Assembly (NCBI GenBank): GCA_003023725.1
Contig: PXYT01000014.1
Location: forward strand, 1-64,000
Length of the DNA: 64,000 bases
Source: Sulfobacillus benefaciens
GTDB taxonomy: Bacteria; Bacillota; Sulfobacillia; Sulfobacillales; Sulfobacillaceae
Direction of reading: 5' to 3'
Shown in pieces: positions 1-10,851 of this stretch (positions within the stretch are counted from its first letter, which is position 1; every line of letters starts with the position of its first letter). The notes under the pieces were generated by a model. The model had not been told where the DNA came from, made no database searches, and saw nothing but the letters and a program-made list of their open reading frames with translations. Position numbers and translations under genes: made by a program.

Positions 1-662
1 TGAATCGTCCAAGTTCCTACTGTCCATTGGAGTACGCCTGACGGATACAGCCTTGCCGTAATGCCAGAGGTCAACAAAACGGATGCGGAGTGCGTGCCGA
101 GCCGTGTCAATGGGATCCAAGTCGGAGCCGCCTGTGTTTGAAGAGCACGATAGGCTTGCGTTGTTGAACCATAATGGGATCCTTGAATAGTGGTAATCCA
201 TACATGGGAGGAATGGGAAAACTGTGCGCTATTAATCGATAATGCGGGCGCACTCCTCCAAAATGTCACCTGATACGAATGGGAAGTTTGACGGGTAGTA
301 GCGGTAACGGACCATGAGGGATGTGACTCAATTGACGGAATACAGGTGGGTAATTCTATCGGCATGGGACATTGATAATGGACCACATCAGCAATACGGG
401 TGTCTAGTGAAGAGGTATCGGTGATGTGGGGTTTTGATACAGCGGGTAATGTCGTTGATATCGAGGCAGGCGGTGTTATCGTGGGGAAAGAACTTGGTGG
501 AGCGGCAGAGGTGGTAGCCCCATCACTTGGTTGCACCGTCGCGGAACGGAGACTCCGACTAGTGCTTGTTGGTGTCCCACCGACGTGAGGGCTGATCCCA
601 CACCCAGCCAACGCGAACGTCCCCAAAGCTAATCCCGCCACCTGAAAAAAGTGTGATCTCAT
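1..662 (-). CDS. Secreted lipoprotein, cut by the left edge
   Basis: An open frame starts at an ATG (660-662) and runs leftward off the window with no stop in 220 codons. AGGAGG lies 7 bases upstream of the ATG. The N-terminus has a charged start, a hydrophobic stretch and a lipobox ending FALAGC, with the lipidated cysteine at residue 21. A Thr/Ser/Pro-rich linker follows to about residue 75, as in surface lipoproteins tethered through a flexible stalk. The visible distal part has no motif I recognise. Signal type and orientation are read from sequence; the function is unknown. The gene points away from the RuBisCO remains to its right. Confidence 0.8.
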   Translation of the reverse strand, partial: MRSHFFQVAGLALGTFALAGCGISPHVGGTPTSTSRSLRSATVQPSDGATTSAAPPSSFPTITPPASISTTLPAVSKPHITDTSSLDTRIADVVHYQCPMPIELPTCIPSIESHPSWSVTATTRQTSHSYQVTFWRSAPALSINSAQFSHSSHVWITTIQGSHYGSTTQAYRALQTQAAPTWIPLTRLGTHSASVLLTSGITARLYPSGVLQWTVGTWTI

Positions 663-2210
<1,548 letters not shown>

Positions 2211-2772
2211 TCCGGGATTTCATCCGGTCCGGCAGGAAACGAGTGATCGCATGATCCGCTATACCTTGCATAGTTATGCCACCGACAATCCCACAGGTGA
2301 TCGATTCATAGAATAAACCGGGTTCAAACTGACCGAACAATCGCCATTGGGGCTGTTCGATCTTTTTTTCACCGGCGACTCCAACATCTCTAAACGCCCA
2401 ATCCCTATCCCGGAGCCACTTCCCTCTCGGGATTTTCTCGGCGACTCGTCGTTCCATCCCGACGGAGCGGGTAGAGCGTGTGAGCGAAACGTCCGCCGTA
2501 GCTTCGATTCATTATCTTTGCCTAATCCATACTTCCGCAGGTTGGTATTAGTCAGTCCCCGAAATTATTGTTATGCTCTCCCTATGAACCTTCAAAAATC
2601 TCGTGTTTAGCGACCCCGCACCAAAGGACCCAAGAGTCGCGCCCTATGGCCCTGAAGGGTGGGAGAACCGGATCAGTGGCCTTGACTTGCAAGTTGGTTC
2701 TGCTTTTCGCTCTCAACATTTTCGTTCTCAATACATGGAAAATATGCCTGTGTTACGGAGGAGGTGACGTAC
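2211..2772. other. Stretch downstream of the RuBisCO remains, no gene seen
   Basis: Frames at 2347-2610 and 2568-2933 show no family motif and lack good ribosome sites. The first part (2211-2320) may be a scrambled cbbS tail, but I cannot align it with confidence. The end holds the AGGAGGTG ribosome site of the next gene. Confidence 0.45.
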
Positions 2773-3273
2773 ATGTTCCTGTTTCAGGCTACTCTGACAT
2801 CTTCAAGGTCTCCTGTTCATCCGTGGATTTCTCGTATACTCATCTGGGGAATCGATATCTTATATCTCTTGGCGGTTCTAAGCATTTTTCTCTTAGCCGG
2901 ACATGTGGTCGCGGCCATTGCTCTTCGTCTTAGTCTTTCGCATCGGTCCACGTATACCGTGTTACTTACAGCTCTTGATCCCATTTTGTTATTGGTGATG
3001 TTGGCGGAGTTGCTGCACACTATTGCCGTGGCCACCCAGACACATCGGCTGCCCAAAGAACAATTGATGGCATTGCTGTGGATGGCTCTCTTACGTCATG
3101 CCGTGGTATTGACACAGACAGCCCCTTCTTTGGCAACCCCTAATGCGGCGGCTACGTTGGGAGGGCTTATTGTTCTGACGACGCTCTTAGGCAAACGGCG
3201 CAGACACGGTGGGGACATTCATGTACCGCATGATCCGTCGCCACTCCCAGATACAGAAAAATCGCATTACTGA
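2773..3273 (+). CDS. PsiE-like integral membrane protein
   Basis: A 166-residue protein with three to four hydrophobic spans: residues about 20-45, about 60-85 containing LLLVMLAELLHTI, then about 100-120 and 130-145. The tail is charged and polar. The layout, and an acidic residue in the second span followed by a basic RHAVVL segment, resembles phosphate-starvation-inducible PsiE-type proteins, whose molecular function is unknown. I chose the ATG at 2773 because AGGAGGTG lies six bases upstream; a GTG at 2764 falls inside that ribosome site. It stands alone, with no co-oriented partner nearby. The PsiE family call is tentative; the membrane nature is clear. Confidence 0.65.
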   Translation: MFLFQATLTSSRSPVHPWISRILIWGIDILYLLAVLSIFLLAGHVVAAIALRLSLSHRSTYTVLLTALDPILLLVMLAELLHTIAVATQTHRLPKEQLMALLWMALLRHAVVLTQTAPSLATPNAAATLGGLIVLTTLLGKRRRHGGDIHVPHDPSPLPDTEKSHY

Positions 3274-4256
3274 CCAAACACCCTCATTATCTTCACATCA
3301 CGCCAGTTAGAATGCTGAGAAGACAAGGACTGGGGACAATATGAGTAATCTTCGGCTTCATCACGATCCCATGGATAAAATTCTCCTCGGACAACTCGCC
3401 GCACTTAAACATGCGCCATGCTTTTCGCGAAATAAGCGTCGTTGACTTGGCGTTCCTGTGGACTGCGAGCTGCCCAACACACCGTGTTTAGAGAAGAAGG
3501 GGCGGGGGTGCCAGCACTCCTGATTAGACTATGGCTGATCCTTATCATGGCCAAGAGGCGGGGTTAGCCAGGAACCATCACAAAGAAAAAGGGGCTGGCC
3601 CCCCGCTTCAACCCTCTGGCCGACTAACGATTCGTGATTCCAATAAATCTGAGCATCGAATCCTGGGGACTTTCACAGGCAACGCGGAACGGGCTGGCAT
3701 CCCCATGAAATTGGAGAGAAACTCAGCCAGACGGAGATTTTAACAGGAATGTCCGGACAGGGTCTTCACCGAGAACTGACTGGTGATCCTTTTGGCCCCG
3801 ATCCTCAGTTGTTGTTCGTACCCAGAGGAGCGTGAACTTTTTGGCCTTTGTGAATGACGGCTTGAGCATTGACGTGAGAGAAGGGGTTATCATCCCGGAA
3901 GACAAATTATGCTTACCCCTCTTCGCGGGTGAGAGTATAAACATCAATACCGCGAGATACCAATCACGGTGGCGTGAATACTCACTGCCATACTTAACCC
4001 ACGCACGCGCACCCCCCTGTGTTGCCACCGGCTCCCATCCATCTGCCGATGTTTGTTTGGCACCTAAATGTGTAGGTGTGCGGGTTTTGTAATGGATTCC
4101 GAAGACTTTTCATGCCGAAGAATGCCAGGATCTTTTGTGTTGACTGGTGCCGCTTCCCCGGAACAGGAATAATCGGCCAAAATCGGTTGAGCAGCAAGTA
4201 TGTACGAATGCGCTAACGCCTCCTCCAGTGCCCAACATTACTCTCACTCGGCACCC
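3274..4256. other. Nearly 1 kb gene-poor stretch with tiny ORFs
   Basis: A 34-codon frame at 3341-3445 (MSNLRLHHDPMDK start, weak GGGGA ribosome site) and an 86-codon GTG frame at 3832-4092 are the only plus-strand candidates. Neither resembles a known family. A minus-strand frame at 3723-4028 overlaps the second. I see no terminator or clear repeat. Confidence 0.4.
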
Positions 4257-5192
4257 CTATCCCTGATAATTCACCAAGATCTTGATAGGACGGATTCGTC
4301 CCGCTGCCAGCTCCTGGTAGCAGCCGATAAGCGCACTGGGCTCTATCTCGAGCTGGAACAAGTCTGATATATAGGGGGTGCTGGGGACATGCTCAAAGAA
4401 CCATTTCGCATGTTCTTGGTAGTCCCAGCCATCGCTCGATCCGACAATGCCCAGTTCCTTCTCAAAGAAGGCAGAATGTAACGAAAACTCCTCAACATTC
4501 CCGTCTGATAGGACACACAGTCTTCCATGGGGCTCCAACGATGCTTGCAAGACATGAAATGCGGCATTTCTTGCAGAGCACTCAAATCCCACGTCATAGA
4601 CTGAGGGGATTGACCGTTCATCGCAAAAGCACACGTTTACGCCAAAGCTAATGCCCATCGCGGATCGCTCGCGATCCGGTTCCATGGCATCAACATGTCG
4701 CACATTCAGGTATTCCCGCAGGAAGTAGACCGTCAATAGCCCCATGGTCCCCAGCCCGCTCACCAGCACTTTATCGGAAGCCTTTGGCCGGAGTTTCAAT
4801 ACCCCCTTGGCTGCATCACACGATAAAATCGTCAGAAGCGCTGTGGATGGCTTGATGTTTCTCGGCACGGAAATCACCTGGGTTTCAGGACAGACGGCGT
4901 AAGTCTGCTGTCCATAGAAAGCCACGACCGGATCGCCGATTTGGATCCTCGTCACGCCCCGGCCGATGTCCATAACTTCCCCGTAACTCTCATATCCCAT
5001 TTGCCGAGGGTAAACAGTTGAGCGGGTGGCGAGAGAATCACCGCGGTACATCGGGATCTCAGATCCGATACTGACCGCACAGGCCATGGTTTTTATTAAG
5101 ACTCCGTGATCATCCAGAGGAGGCAAATCATGCTCGTGCCATTCCAGCTCCCGGCTTCGCATCAGCCGCAAGCTCTTAGTGCGTCGGATCAT
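4257..5192 (-). CDS. Zinc-independent MDR-family alcohol/polyol-type dehydrogenase
   Basis: 311 residues of the medium-chain dehydrogenase/reductase fold. An N-terminal GroES-like half (residues about 20-130) carries YPRQMGYESYGEV and IQIGDPVVAF in place of the usual GHE and GDRV motifs. A Rossmann half follows with SGLGTMGLLTVYF (about 147-159) and the acidic VDAMEPDRER strand end expected for NAD(P) binding. The four-cysteine structural zinc lobe is absent and the catalytic GHE is altered, as in the bacteriochlorophyllide/threonine-dehydrogenase-like branch that often works without zinc. GGAAGTG precedes the ATG. The substrate cannot be told from sequence. It stands alone between gene-poor gaps. 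Confidence 0.8.
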   Translation of the reverse strand: MIRRTKSLRLMRSRELEWHEHDLPPLDDHGVLIKTMACAVSIGSEIPMYRGDSLATRSTVYPRQMGYESYGEVMDIGRGVTRIQIGDPVVAFYGQQTYAVCPETQVISVPRNIKPSTALLTILSCDAAKGVLKLRPKASDKVLVSGLGTMGLLTVYFLREYLNVRHVDAMEPDRERSAMGISFGVNVCFCDERSIPSVYDVGFECSARNAAFHVLQASLEPHGRLCVLSDGNVEEFSLHSAFFEKELGIVGSSDGWDYQEHAKWFFEHVPSTPYISDLFQLEIEPSALIGCYQELAAGRIRPIKILVNYQG

Positions 5193-5879
5193 ATCTCACA
5201 CTTCCTGTGTCTTTATACTGCCTCATAACCGGGCCTGGGGTATCGGGCGCATTCACAAAGGATTTTCTGTGTAGAACATCGCCCCCGTATACCCCACCCC
5301 CGCCACGTCATGACGTGGCAGCGTCATCCCGAATTTTGGAGAGGGCTGTGGGGGTTGATGACCGTACCGTGATCGTCCGGCAGATTCGCTCCCCACCCGC
5401 CCTATCGCACCGGGACCATCCCCCTTGTGTTGGACAGCCATCTGCCACGCCTTGAAGGAGGATTTCTTTCACATCGCATTCGACGAAGAAAAGGCCCGCA
5501 TTAATTACCTCTGCCAAGAGAAATCACTGACAGCCGAAATCCTTGAACCCTCCGCACAAATCAACCCGCTTATTTTTTCACGCCGGCTTATCACTTTTTT
5601 GGCATCGCCCGTCAAGCAGGGCTTATTCGGTTAACTCGCTCTCTCCCCCGTTGACGACTGTTAAAACACCGCCATGAGGAATTCAGCAAAGAAACAAGAC
5701 TCATGCCCGTCGACATTGTCGAATTTCCCCCTTTCTGGCCACCGATTAGAACCTAAAAGTGGTCCACGCCACCCCTGCTTTGAAGGGAGATGACTCAACC
5801 ATTATGGACAGGGAAACGGGTCTCGGAATCCGCGCGGATTTGATGGGCCATGTGCTTCAATTGACTGGCTCCTTCAGCC
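5193..5879. other. Gene-poor stretch with a palindrome and one small ORF
   Basis: A frame from a TTG at 5452 to 5634 (60 codons, beginning KEDFFHIAFDEEKARINYL) has coding-like composition but no ribosome site upstream of the TTG and no recognised family; it may be a gene remnant. The palindrome at 5302-5319 is listed separately. The rest shows nothing I can assign. Confidence 0.4.
5302..5319. repeat. Perfect 18-bp palindrome
   Basis: GCCACGTCATGACGTGGC reads identically on both strands with no spacer, a form typical of operators bound by dimeric regulators. It lies about 110 bases upstream of the start of the minus-strand MDR dehydrogenase (5192), a possible target. Its function is inferred. 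Confidence 0.6.
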
Positions 5880-6779
5880 TCAACCACGATCTCTGGGATT
5901 GGTTCCGGGAATATCGGCCGGGCGCCAGCTTCCGTCATCATCCCGAACATAGCCGTCATCGTAGTGCCGAATCAAGTCGTCGTTTGACCCCAAAGACGAC
6001 ACGACCTGGGCGCCACGCCAGCCCTCCCCTCGCCACAGAATCTCACGCTGATCCGGATAGCAGACGATATCCTTGGTCCTAAACTCCCGATCCGGCCAAA
6101 TTTCCATATCCAACACCGTCACACTTTCCCCGAGCGATGTCACCAAATGGCTTGTCAAATCGGGTCCTGTCGGCTTTCCGATGAGAGTCCCCGGACCGAC
6201 CTCTAACTCGTGGGACCCCATTCTCAAGAGTGCTCGTCCGGCCAACACCAAGTAATACTCGTCGACGGCGGAATGGCTGTGGAGTCTGGCAGTGGCGCTG
6301 TTGGGCGGAACAACCTCGACACGCATAAACGCCCGCCCCACTCCCAACAAAGGCATGGCATAGCGCGCCGTCTCACCCGGTTGATACACTGTGGTCATCC
6401 GCAGTTGAGCCTCACTCTGATTTTCTTCCTCGAAAACATTCAGTACCGGCGCGCGCCAACAGTTGTTGTCGCTGGGATCCTTGCGATAGTCGACCACCTT
6501 GTCCGACCAAAAGGATGCCAGTCGAATGACTAAGTCCTCAGCAGCGGGTGACAAGGGAGGAACGACACACCATACTTCCTCTGGACAAACAGGCTGAAGA
6601 CGGCCCATCACTCGCCCCATGGCCTCCCAGAACCAGCGAGCCAACGGCACGACCTGCTTGCCGTCCCCTGCCGGAATATCACCGACGGCATCCGGCAGAA
6701 AAAGCGGCCACGCCAGGTCCCATCTGACGGCCAGCCGCGGCGCTTCGGGAACTTCCGTAGCCAACACAATTTTTGTCAA
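5880..6779 (-). CDS. Cupin-domain protein
   Basis: 299 residues. The central part (about 140-235) holds a cupin barrel: ARLHSHSAVDEYYLVLAG matches the first cupin motif with its metal-binding histidines and glutamate, followed by GSHELEVGPGTLIGKP and the second-motif region TSHLV. The flanking regions are unassigned. Such single-cupin proteins include sugar isomerases, dioxygenases and regulators, so the reaction cannot be named. I chose the TTG at 6777-6779 because GGAGAGGAGG lies just upstream; an in-frame ATG at 6815 would put that strong site inside the gene. No partner gene is adjacent. Confidence 0.72.
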   Translation of the reverse strand: MTKIVLATEVPEAPRLAVRWDLAWPLFLPDAVGDIPAGDGKQVVPLARWFWEAMGRVMGRLQPVCPEEVWCVVPPLSPAAEDLVIRLASFWSDKVVDYRKDPSDNNCWRAPVLNVFEEENQSEAQLRMTTVYQPGETARYAMPLLGVGRAFMRVEVVPPNSATARLHSHSAVDEYYLVLAGRALLRMGSHELEVGPGTLIGKPTGPDLTSHLVTSLGESVTVLDMEIWPDREFRTKDIVCYPDQREILWRGEGWRGAQVVSSLGSNDDLIRHYDDGYVRDDDGSWRPADIPGTNPRDRG

Positions 6780-7591
6780 CGCGATGCCTCCTCTCCAAAC
6801 ATGCAACTGTCCCATTGACTATTCACCTCAACCCTGGGCTGATTGGCAGAGAACTCAATATTCGGAAAGTCCTTACGAGACTGCCCGGCCCCTTATCCCT
6901 ATAAGAGTGCCCATTTTAGCGCACACCCATATTCGGCATGGCGGTCGGCCGGAACGGGACAAATCCCCTCTTGAAAATGCCTATCCATCACATGATCCCA
7001 GTTTGCCTTCCTAATTAGGACCCGGTTCAATCCCTCTCAAAATCCGAATTAGCCTCCGCGTGTCCCACACAGCGGCAATAACCGGATCCACATAAAAAAT
7101 CCCATACCCAAATTTTTAAGGCATTCGCAATCATAGGATATAGACTGATACGGCATGGAAGAACCTACCATGACATATTTTAGGTGATCCGGCATAAAGA
7201 ATCCAAATGGAGTCGTAATGACAATCGATATTGCGACCCGAGATATACCCTTGACCGAGATGGGTACGTTGCCAGCACGTCTTTTGGTTCCTTTACTGCC
7301 TTGAAATGAATCCCGGCGATATTGGTGTGGTGACCATGACCTGGCCCACATCAAATGGAGAGCTCTCAACCCTTCGACAAACTCCTTGGGGGTTTGGTCG
7401 CTTGGCACATTCCCCGCTGGGCTGCCTCGACGTCCATAATGGCAGGGAAAATCCCGCCGGGAATTAATTAACTGAAAATACCGAAAATGGAGCGGACATT
7501 TCGACTGGGTCCGCTCCCTCTCTTAGTTAAGCCCTTCCGGATCTCTTCTCCGACTCGAACACTGGCCTCGTCTAGCCCATTTGTCATGTGT
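6780..7591. other. Gene-poor stretch
   Basis: A 119-codon minus-strand frame at 7049-7408 is the longest here. It has no recognised motif, an ordinary start context and low-complexity overlap with other frames. I cannot support a gene. Confidence 0.4.
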
Positions 7592-7876
7592 TCAGCGCAT
7601 ATAGGCGAAAAGTTCCAGAAGATCCTTAATGGCCCGCCCCTGTTGCTGAGGATGACGCATGGGACGCTCCGGATGAATTTCATAACGGTTTTGACGTCCG
7701 TCTCGAAACCGGGTAATATACCCGGTTTCCTCCAAATCGTCCAAAATACGTTGCACGGCGCGTTCCGTAATCCCCACAACTTCCGCAATTTCCCGCGCCG
7801 TCATGCGCCCGCCGTTGCGGGCAAGACACAACAGCACTTGAGAGTGATTAGTCAGAAAGGTCCACTCGGCCGTCAT
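7592..7876 (-). CDS. Small winged-helix (MarR/ArsR-like) transcriptional regulator
   Basis: 94 residues forming one winged helix: SQVLLCLARNGGRMTAREIA is the first helix and turn, VGITERAVQRILDDLEETGY is the recognition helix, and ITRFRDGRQNRYEIHP is the wing. No ligand-binding domain is present. GGGGGGCGATT precedes the ATG at 7874-7876; an upstream in-frame ATG (7915) lacks a ribosome site. A near-palindrome about 28 bases upstream (7904-7916) is a plausible autoregulatory site. The family level is uncertain because many small winged-helix groups look alike. Confidence 0.78.
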   Translation of the reverse strand: MTAEWTFLTNHSQVLLCLARNGGRMTAREIAEVVGITERAVQRILDDLEETGYITRFRDGRQNRYEIHPERPMRHPQQQGRAIKDLLELFAYMR

Positions 7877-7903
7877 AATCGCCCCCCTATGCACTAAATA
7901 TGA

Positions 7904-7916
7904 CATGAAATTCATG
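7904..7916. promoter_or_regulatory. Candidate operator, CATGAAATTCATG
   Basis: Inverted arms CATGAA and TTCATG around one central base lie just upstream of the winged-helix regulator start. The position suits autoregulation; binding is inferred. Confidence 0.4.
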
Positions 7917-8154
7917 ATCAGGCAATCAATGAGGAGGCCCGGCTCCGCGCTTTCTGTTCTGAAAATACCGTTCTCTTTCGGGGCTCCCTAAACCTGAATG
8001 CCCGGGGTGGCTTCTCTGACTTGAAATATACTTCTTGCGCCCGACCCTTGACGCCTATCCCTCCCATGGCCATTGGAAAACGTGCCGGGCCACGGCATTT
8101 GTTCGCGCCAACAAAGGCCGCCCGAAGCAATTTCTCTCTCCCAGGCGAAAGAAT

Positions 8155-8550
8155 TCAGCAGGGCATCCCCGGCCGGCCAGAATGGGAATGAGAATTCGTG
8201 ACAGGCACGAACAATTCTTTCAGAACCCTGGCCGGCTTCGTCATTACCCGCAATGGCATCCCCATCCAAAATCCGGACATGTCTTCTGCTATCTCTTCTT
8301 CCACGCGGCGAGGCTTCGTGATGATGCGATACAACAAATTGCCGGATGACTTGGTGCCGCAATATCGTCCGTATCTCGCATCCCCAGAGGAAGAAACAGA
8401 GGACGGCGTATCGAGTCCAACGTGAATCTGACGACCGCAGGACTGACAGGTTATGGTATGGATCCGGCCCCGCCGGTATGTTACCACATGCTCTGTCGGA
8501 TTGTTGCATGGCACACAAAAGAGTTCAGCCACGGCACTGGTATTGTTCAC
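8155..8550 (-). CDS. Small zinc-ribbon protein with paired TKP repeats
   Basis: 131 residues from a GTG start preceded by AGGAGGGATGACTT. The N-terminus has a C-x2-C pair (FCVPCNNP) and a second C-x2-C pair (ITCQSCGRQI), enough for one zinc ribbon. The middle and end carry two similar helical stretches, RIITKPRRVEEEIAEDM and RVMTKPARVLKELF. This pattern resembles short conserved proteins of unknown function in Bacilli and related acidophiles (bh-protein type). The sequence after the second repeat (VTNSHSHSGRPGMPC) looks less conserved and could be read-through of an altered stop. No function can be assigned. It is divergent from dabB with a 636-base gap. Confidence 0.65.
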   Translation of the reverse strand: MNNTSAVAELFCVPCNNPTEHVVTYRRGRIHTITCQSCGRQIHVGLDTPSSVSSSGDARYGRYCGTKSSGNLLYRIITKPRRVEEEIAEDMSGFWMGMPLRVMTKPARVLKELFVPVTNSHSHSGRPGMPC

Positions 8551-9003
8551 AAGTCATCCCTCCTGCGTGATATTCAATGACCTTCTCCAGCCTCTTTTTT
8601 CGGGGTTCTATCAGCAATGCAACCGGGACAATACCTCTTCGGCGCATGGTAAGGCACGGGGCCTAGGAGAGACACTGACAGTTTCAAAGCTCTCCCCTAC
8701 TTAATGACGGCAAAGTAATTCTAAGTATGTCATTAGTATCGTGAATTTTCCACCGTATCGCAACAAAAATATGCCCTGCCCATCCGCGTGTCTCGGCAAC
8801 TGGACCCCGGATATTTTTTCCGGCGTCATCAAGAAGATTCCCGTAATAGGGCACGCCAAACGCCAAGGACACCTGATCATGCCCCAATTAAGGGGGGGCA
8901 CGCCGCACCGAGGGTGCTTGCCTGTGGTCATTGCCATCCCGCCATGAGGTTTCGAGCCTTTCTTGTGGTGGAAAAAATTATCTTTCTTTAACTATGGCCT
9001 TTA
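8551..9003. other. Intergenic stretch between the zinc-ribbon gene and dabB
   Basis: Overlapping short frames on both strands (8684-8947) have no recognised family and no good ribosome sites. The right end leads into the dabB promoter. Confidence 0.4.
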
Positions 9004-9032
9004 TTGCATCTTTCCGAAGAGCCAGGTATAAT
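9004..9032 (+). promoter_or_regulatory. Sigma-A-type promoter for dabB-dabA
   Basis: TTGCAT (9004-9009), a 17-base spacer and a perfect TATAAT (9027-9032) precede dabB by about 155 bases. Just downstream, GACATAAATGTC (9040-9051) is an inverted repeat, and ATAAAT/ATTTAT half-sites lie around 9044-9073, which would suit a LysR-type or other dimeric regulator. Confidence 0.7.
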
Positions 9033-9186
9033 GACTTACGACATAAATGTCATGATTTAAACTACGTATTTATGGAGGGATATCCCTGTGGTTTCTTCCC
9101 TTCTGACCCATACAGCCATCCGGATACGGCTTTTTGCTTAATCCCTAGCCCCACGCAACTTGAGTCAAGAAAGAGGTGTTAACACT

Positions 9187-10851
9187 ATGCCGACGCTAAG
9201 CATGGCAACGGCGATCCTCATGCTTATTTTACCATGGCCTCTATTGCTCACCGGTGTTATCGGAACCAGAGGCTCCAACAGCCATTTTCGCTTAATGAGA
9301 GAACTGACCACAAAATCTGCCTGGTTTGCATTGGTCAGCGCTATTCTGGCCGTGATAGCATATTTATCCAGGTCGAATGTGTCGGAGACGTTCCTTTCCG
9401 TGCCGTTGCCTTGGGGACTTAACCGGTTTGCACTCAGCGTCGACGTCAATAGCCTGACGGTGCTAATGACATTGCTGGTCACCTTGGTCGGATTGGTTGT
9501 ATCACGCTACGCCTTTACGTATATGGACGGCGACCCTCATGAAGGGGCCTTTCACCGGTGGCTGAGTCTTACACTGGGATCGTTTCTGATGATGATTACG
9601 ACCGGCAATTTATGGGAGTTTTTCATATTCTGGGTCGCCACCAGTTTATTTCTGCACAACTTACTGGCGTTCTACCGGGATCGGCCCCTGGCTGTCTTGG
9701 CCGCCCGTAAAAAATATCTTTTTCACCGGATTGCCGATGTCAGCCTGTTCATTGCCCTAGTATTGGTTGTACGCACACTGCACACCACAGAATTTGACCG
9801 TCTCTTGCCGGCCGTCGCCGGAATACAGGGAAATCTCCCGGTAACCCTCCAAGCTGCCGCTGGTCTCTTTCTTCTGAGTGCTGTTCTTAAGAGTGCCCAA
9901 GTGCCCTTTCATGGCTGGCTCATTCAAGTGATGGAAGCGCCCACCCCCGTCTCGGCGCTGCTGCACGCCGGAATTATTTATACCGGCACATTCCTGCTAT
10001 TGCGCATGACTCCCATCATGTCGCGAGTGCCATGGTCCGGCGATCTTCTCATAGTCATCGGGTTGGGTTCGGTTACCGCTGCCTCTCTCATGATGATGAC
10101 CGCCACGAATATCAAGGGATCCTTGGCGTATTCGACCTGCGCCCAGATGGGTTTCATGCTGCTTGAACTGGGGCTTGGTGTCTATGCTCTGGCATTACTG
10201 CATATTGTTTCCCACGCGGTATATAAGGCCCATGCCTTCCTTTCTTCAGGAAGTATCGTGGATCATAGTCGTTGGCCGGCGATACCGGCGGCGACTGCCG
10301 CCTTGAGCACCACAAAAACTGTGGGGAGTTGGTTCGCGGGCGCTGTTGTCGTAATCCTCACGGGATGGATCCTTCAAGTCCCCCTGCTCCGGGATCTTCC
10401 CATCACGGTCATGGGCATAATTCTGGCGATAGCTCTCTCCCAGTTGATATGGCAAACCTTCATCAAGGAGGAATCCGGCATCAAGGCGTTCATGTGGTCA
10501 ATCGGCCTAAGCGCGCTCCTAGCCGCCCTGTACTTCCTCTTGGACGCCCTGTTTACGGTCCTCTTTGGCACCGTTCTCCCGGTGCCTGTCGTGTCCGGGG
10601 GAATTACGCATGATCTGCTGTTGGGACTGACTGTTGCCGCGTTCGTTAGCCTCTTATGGATTCAGCAGCGGCTTCCCCGACTCCTGGAGCATCCTTTATG
10701 GCAAGCCGTCTTCGTCCATCTCTATAACGATCTCTACTTCGATATGATGATTAGCCGCTGGATTAGGAAATGGACTGCGACTGCGCATCCCCAATCTCTA
10801 CCGAACAGCCGTGAACCTGAACACCAGCTAAGGAAGGTGATATCGTCATGA
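9187..10851 (+). CDS. dabB: DabB: membrane subunit of an inorganic-carbon uptake pump
   Basis: 554 residues with about a dozen to fifteen hydrophobic spans of the proton-translocating NuoL/MrpA family. The central region has KSAQVPFHGWLIQVMEAPTP and HAGIIYTG, the family core with buried lysine and histidine. The ATG at 9187 follows AGAGGTG by eight bases; an in-frame TTG at 9160 has no such site. A NuoL paralogue immediately followed by a DUF2309 gene is the DAB signature, in which proton flow drives conversion of CO2 to trapped bicarbonate. The stop overlaps the dabA start (ATGA), indicating coupled translation. Assignment rests on the gene pair plus family features. Confidence 0.92.
   Translation: MPTLSMATAILMLILPWPLLLTGVIGTRGSNSHFRLMRELTTKSAWFALVSAILAVIAYLSRSNVSETFLSVPLPWGLNRFALSVDVNSLTVLMTLLVTLVGLVVSRYAFTYMDGDPHEGAFHRWLSLTLGSFLMMITTGNLWEFFIFWVATSLFLHNLLAFYRDRPLAVLAARKKYLFHRIADVSLFIALVLVVRTLHTTEFDRLLPAVAGIQGNLPVTLQAAAGLFLLSAVLKSAQVPFHGWLIQVMEAPTPVSALLHAGIIYTGTFLLLRMTPIMSRVPWSGDLLIVIGLGSVTAASLMMMTATNIKGSLAYSTCAQMGFMLLELGLGVYALALLHIVSHAVYKAHAFLSSGSIVDHSRWPAIPAATAALSTTKTVGSWFAGAVVVILTGWILQVPLLRDLPITVMGIILAIALSQLIWQTFIKEESGIKAFMWSIGLSALLAALYFLLDALFTVLFGTVLPVPVVSGGITHDLLLGLTVAAFVSLLWIQQRLPRLLEHPLWQAVFVHLYNDLYFDMMISRWIRKWTATAHPQSLPNSREPEHQLRKVISS

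Noticed and set aside
3832-4092. 86-codon frame starting at GTG
   Set aside because: No ribosome site, no family, and overlapping frames on the other strand; listed only as part of the gap.
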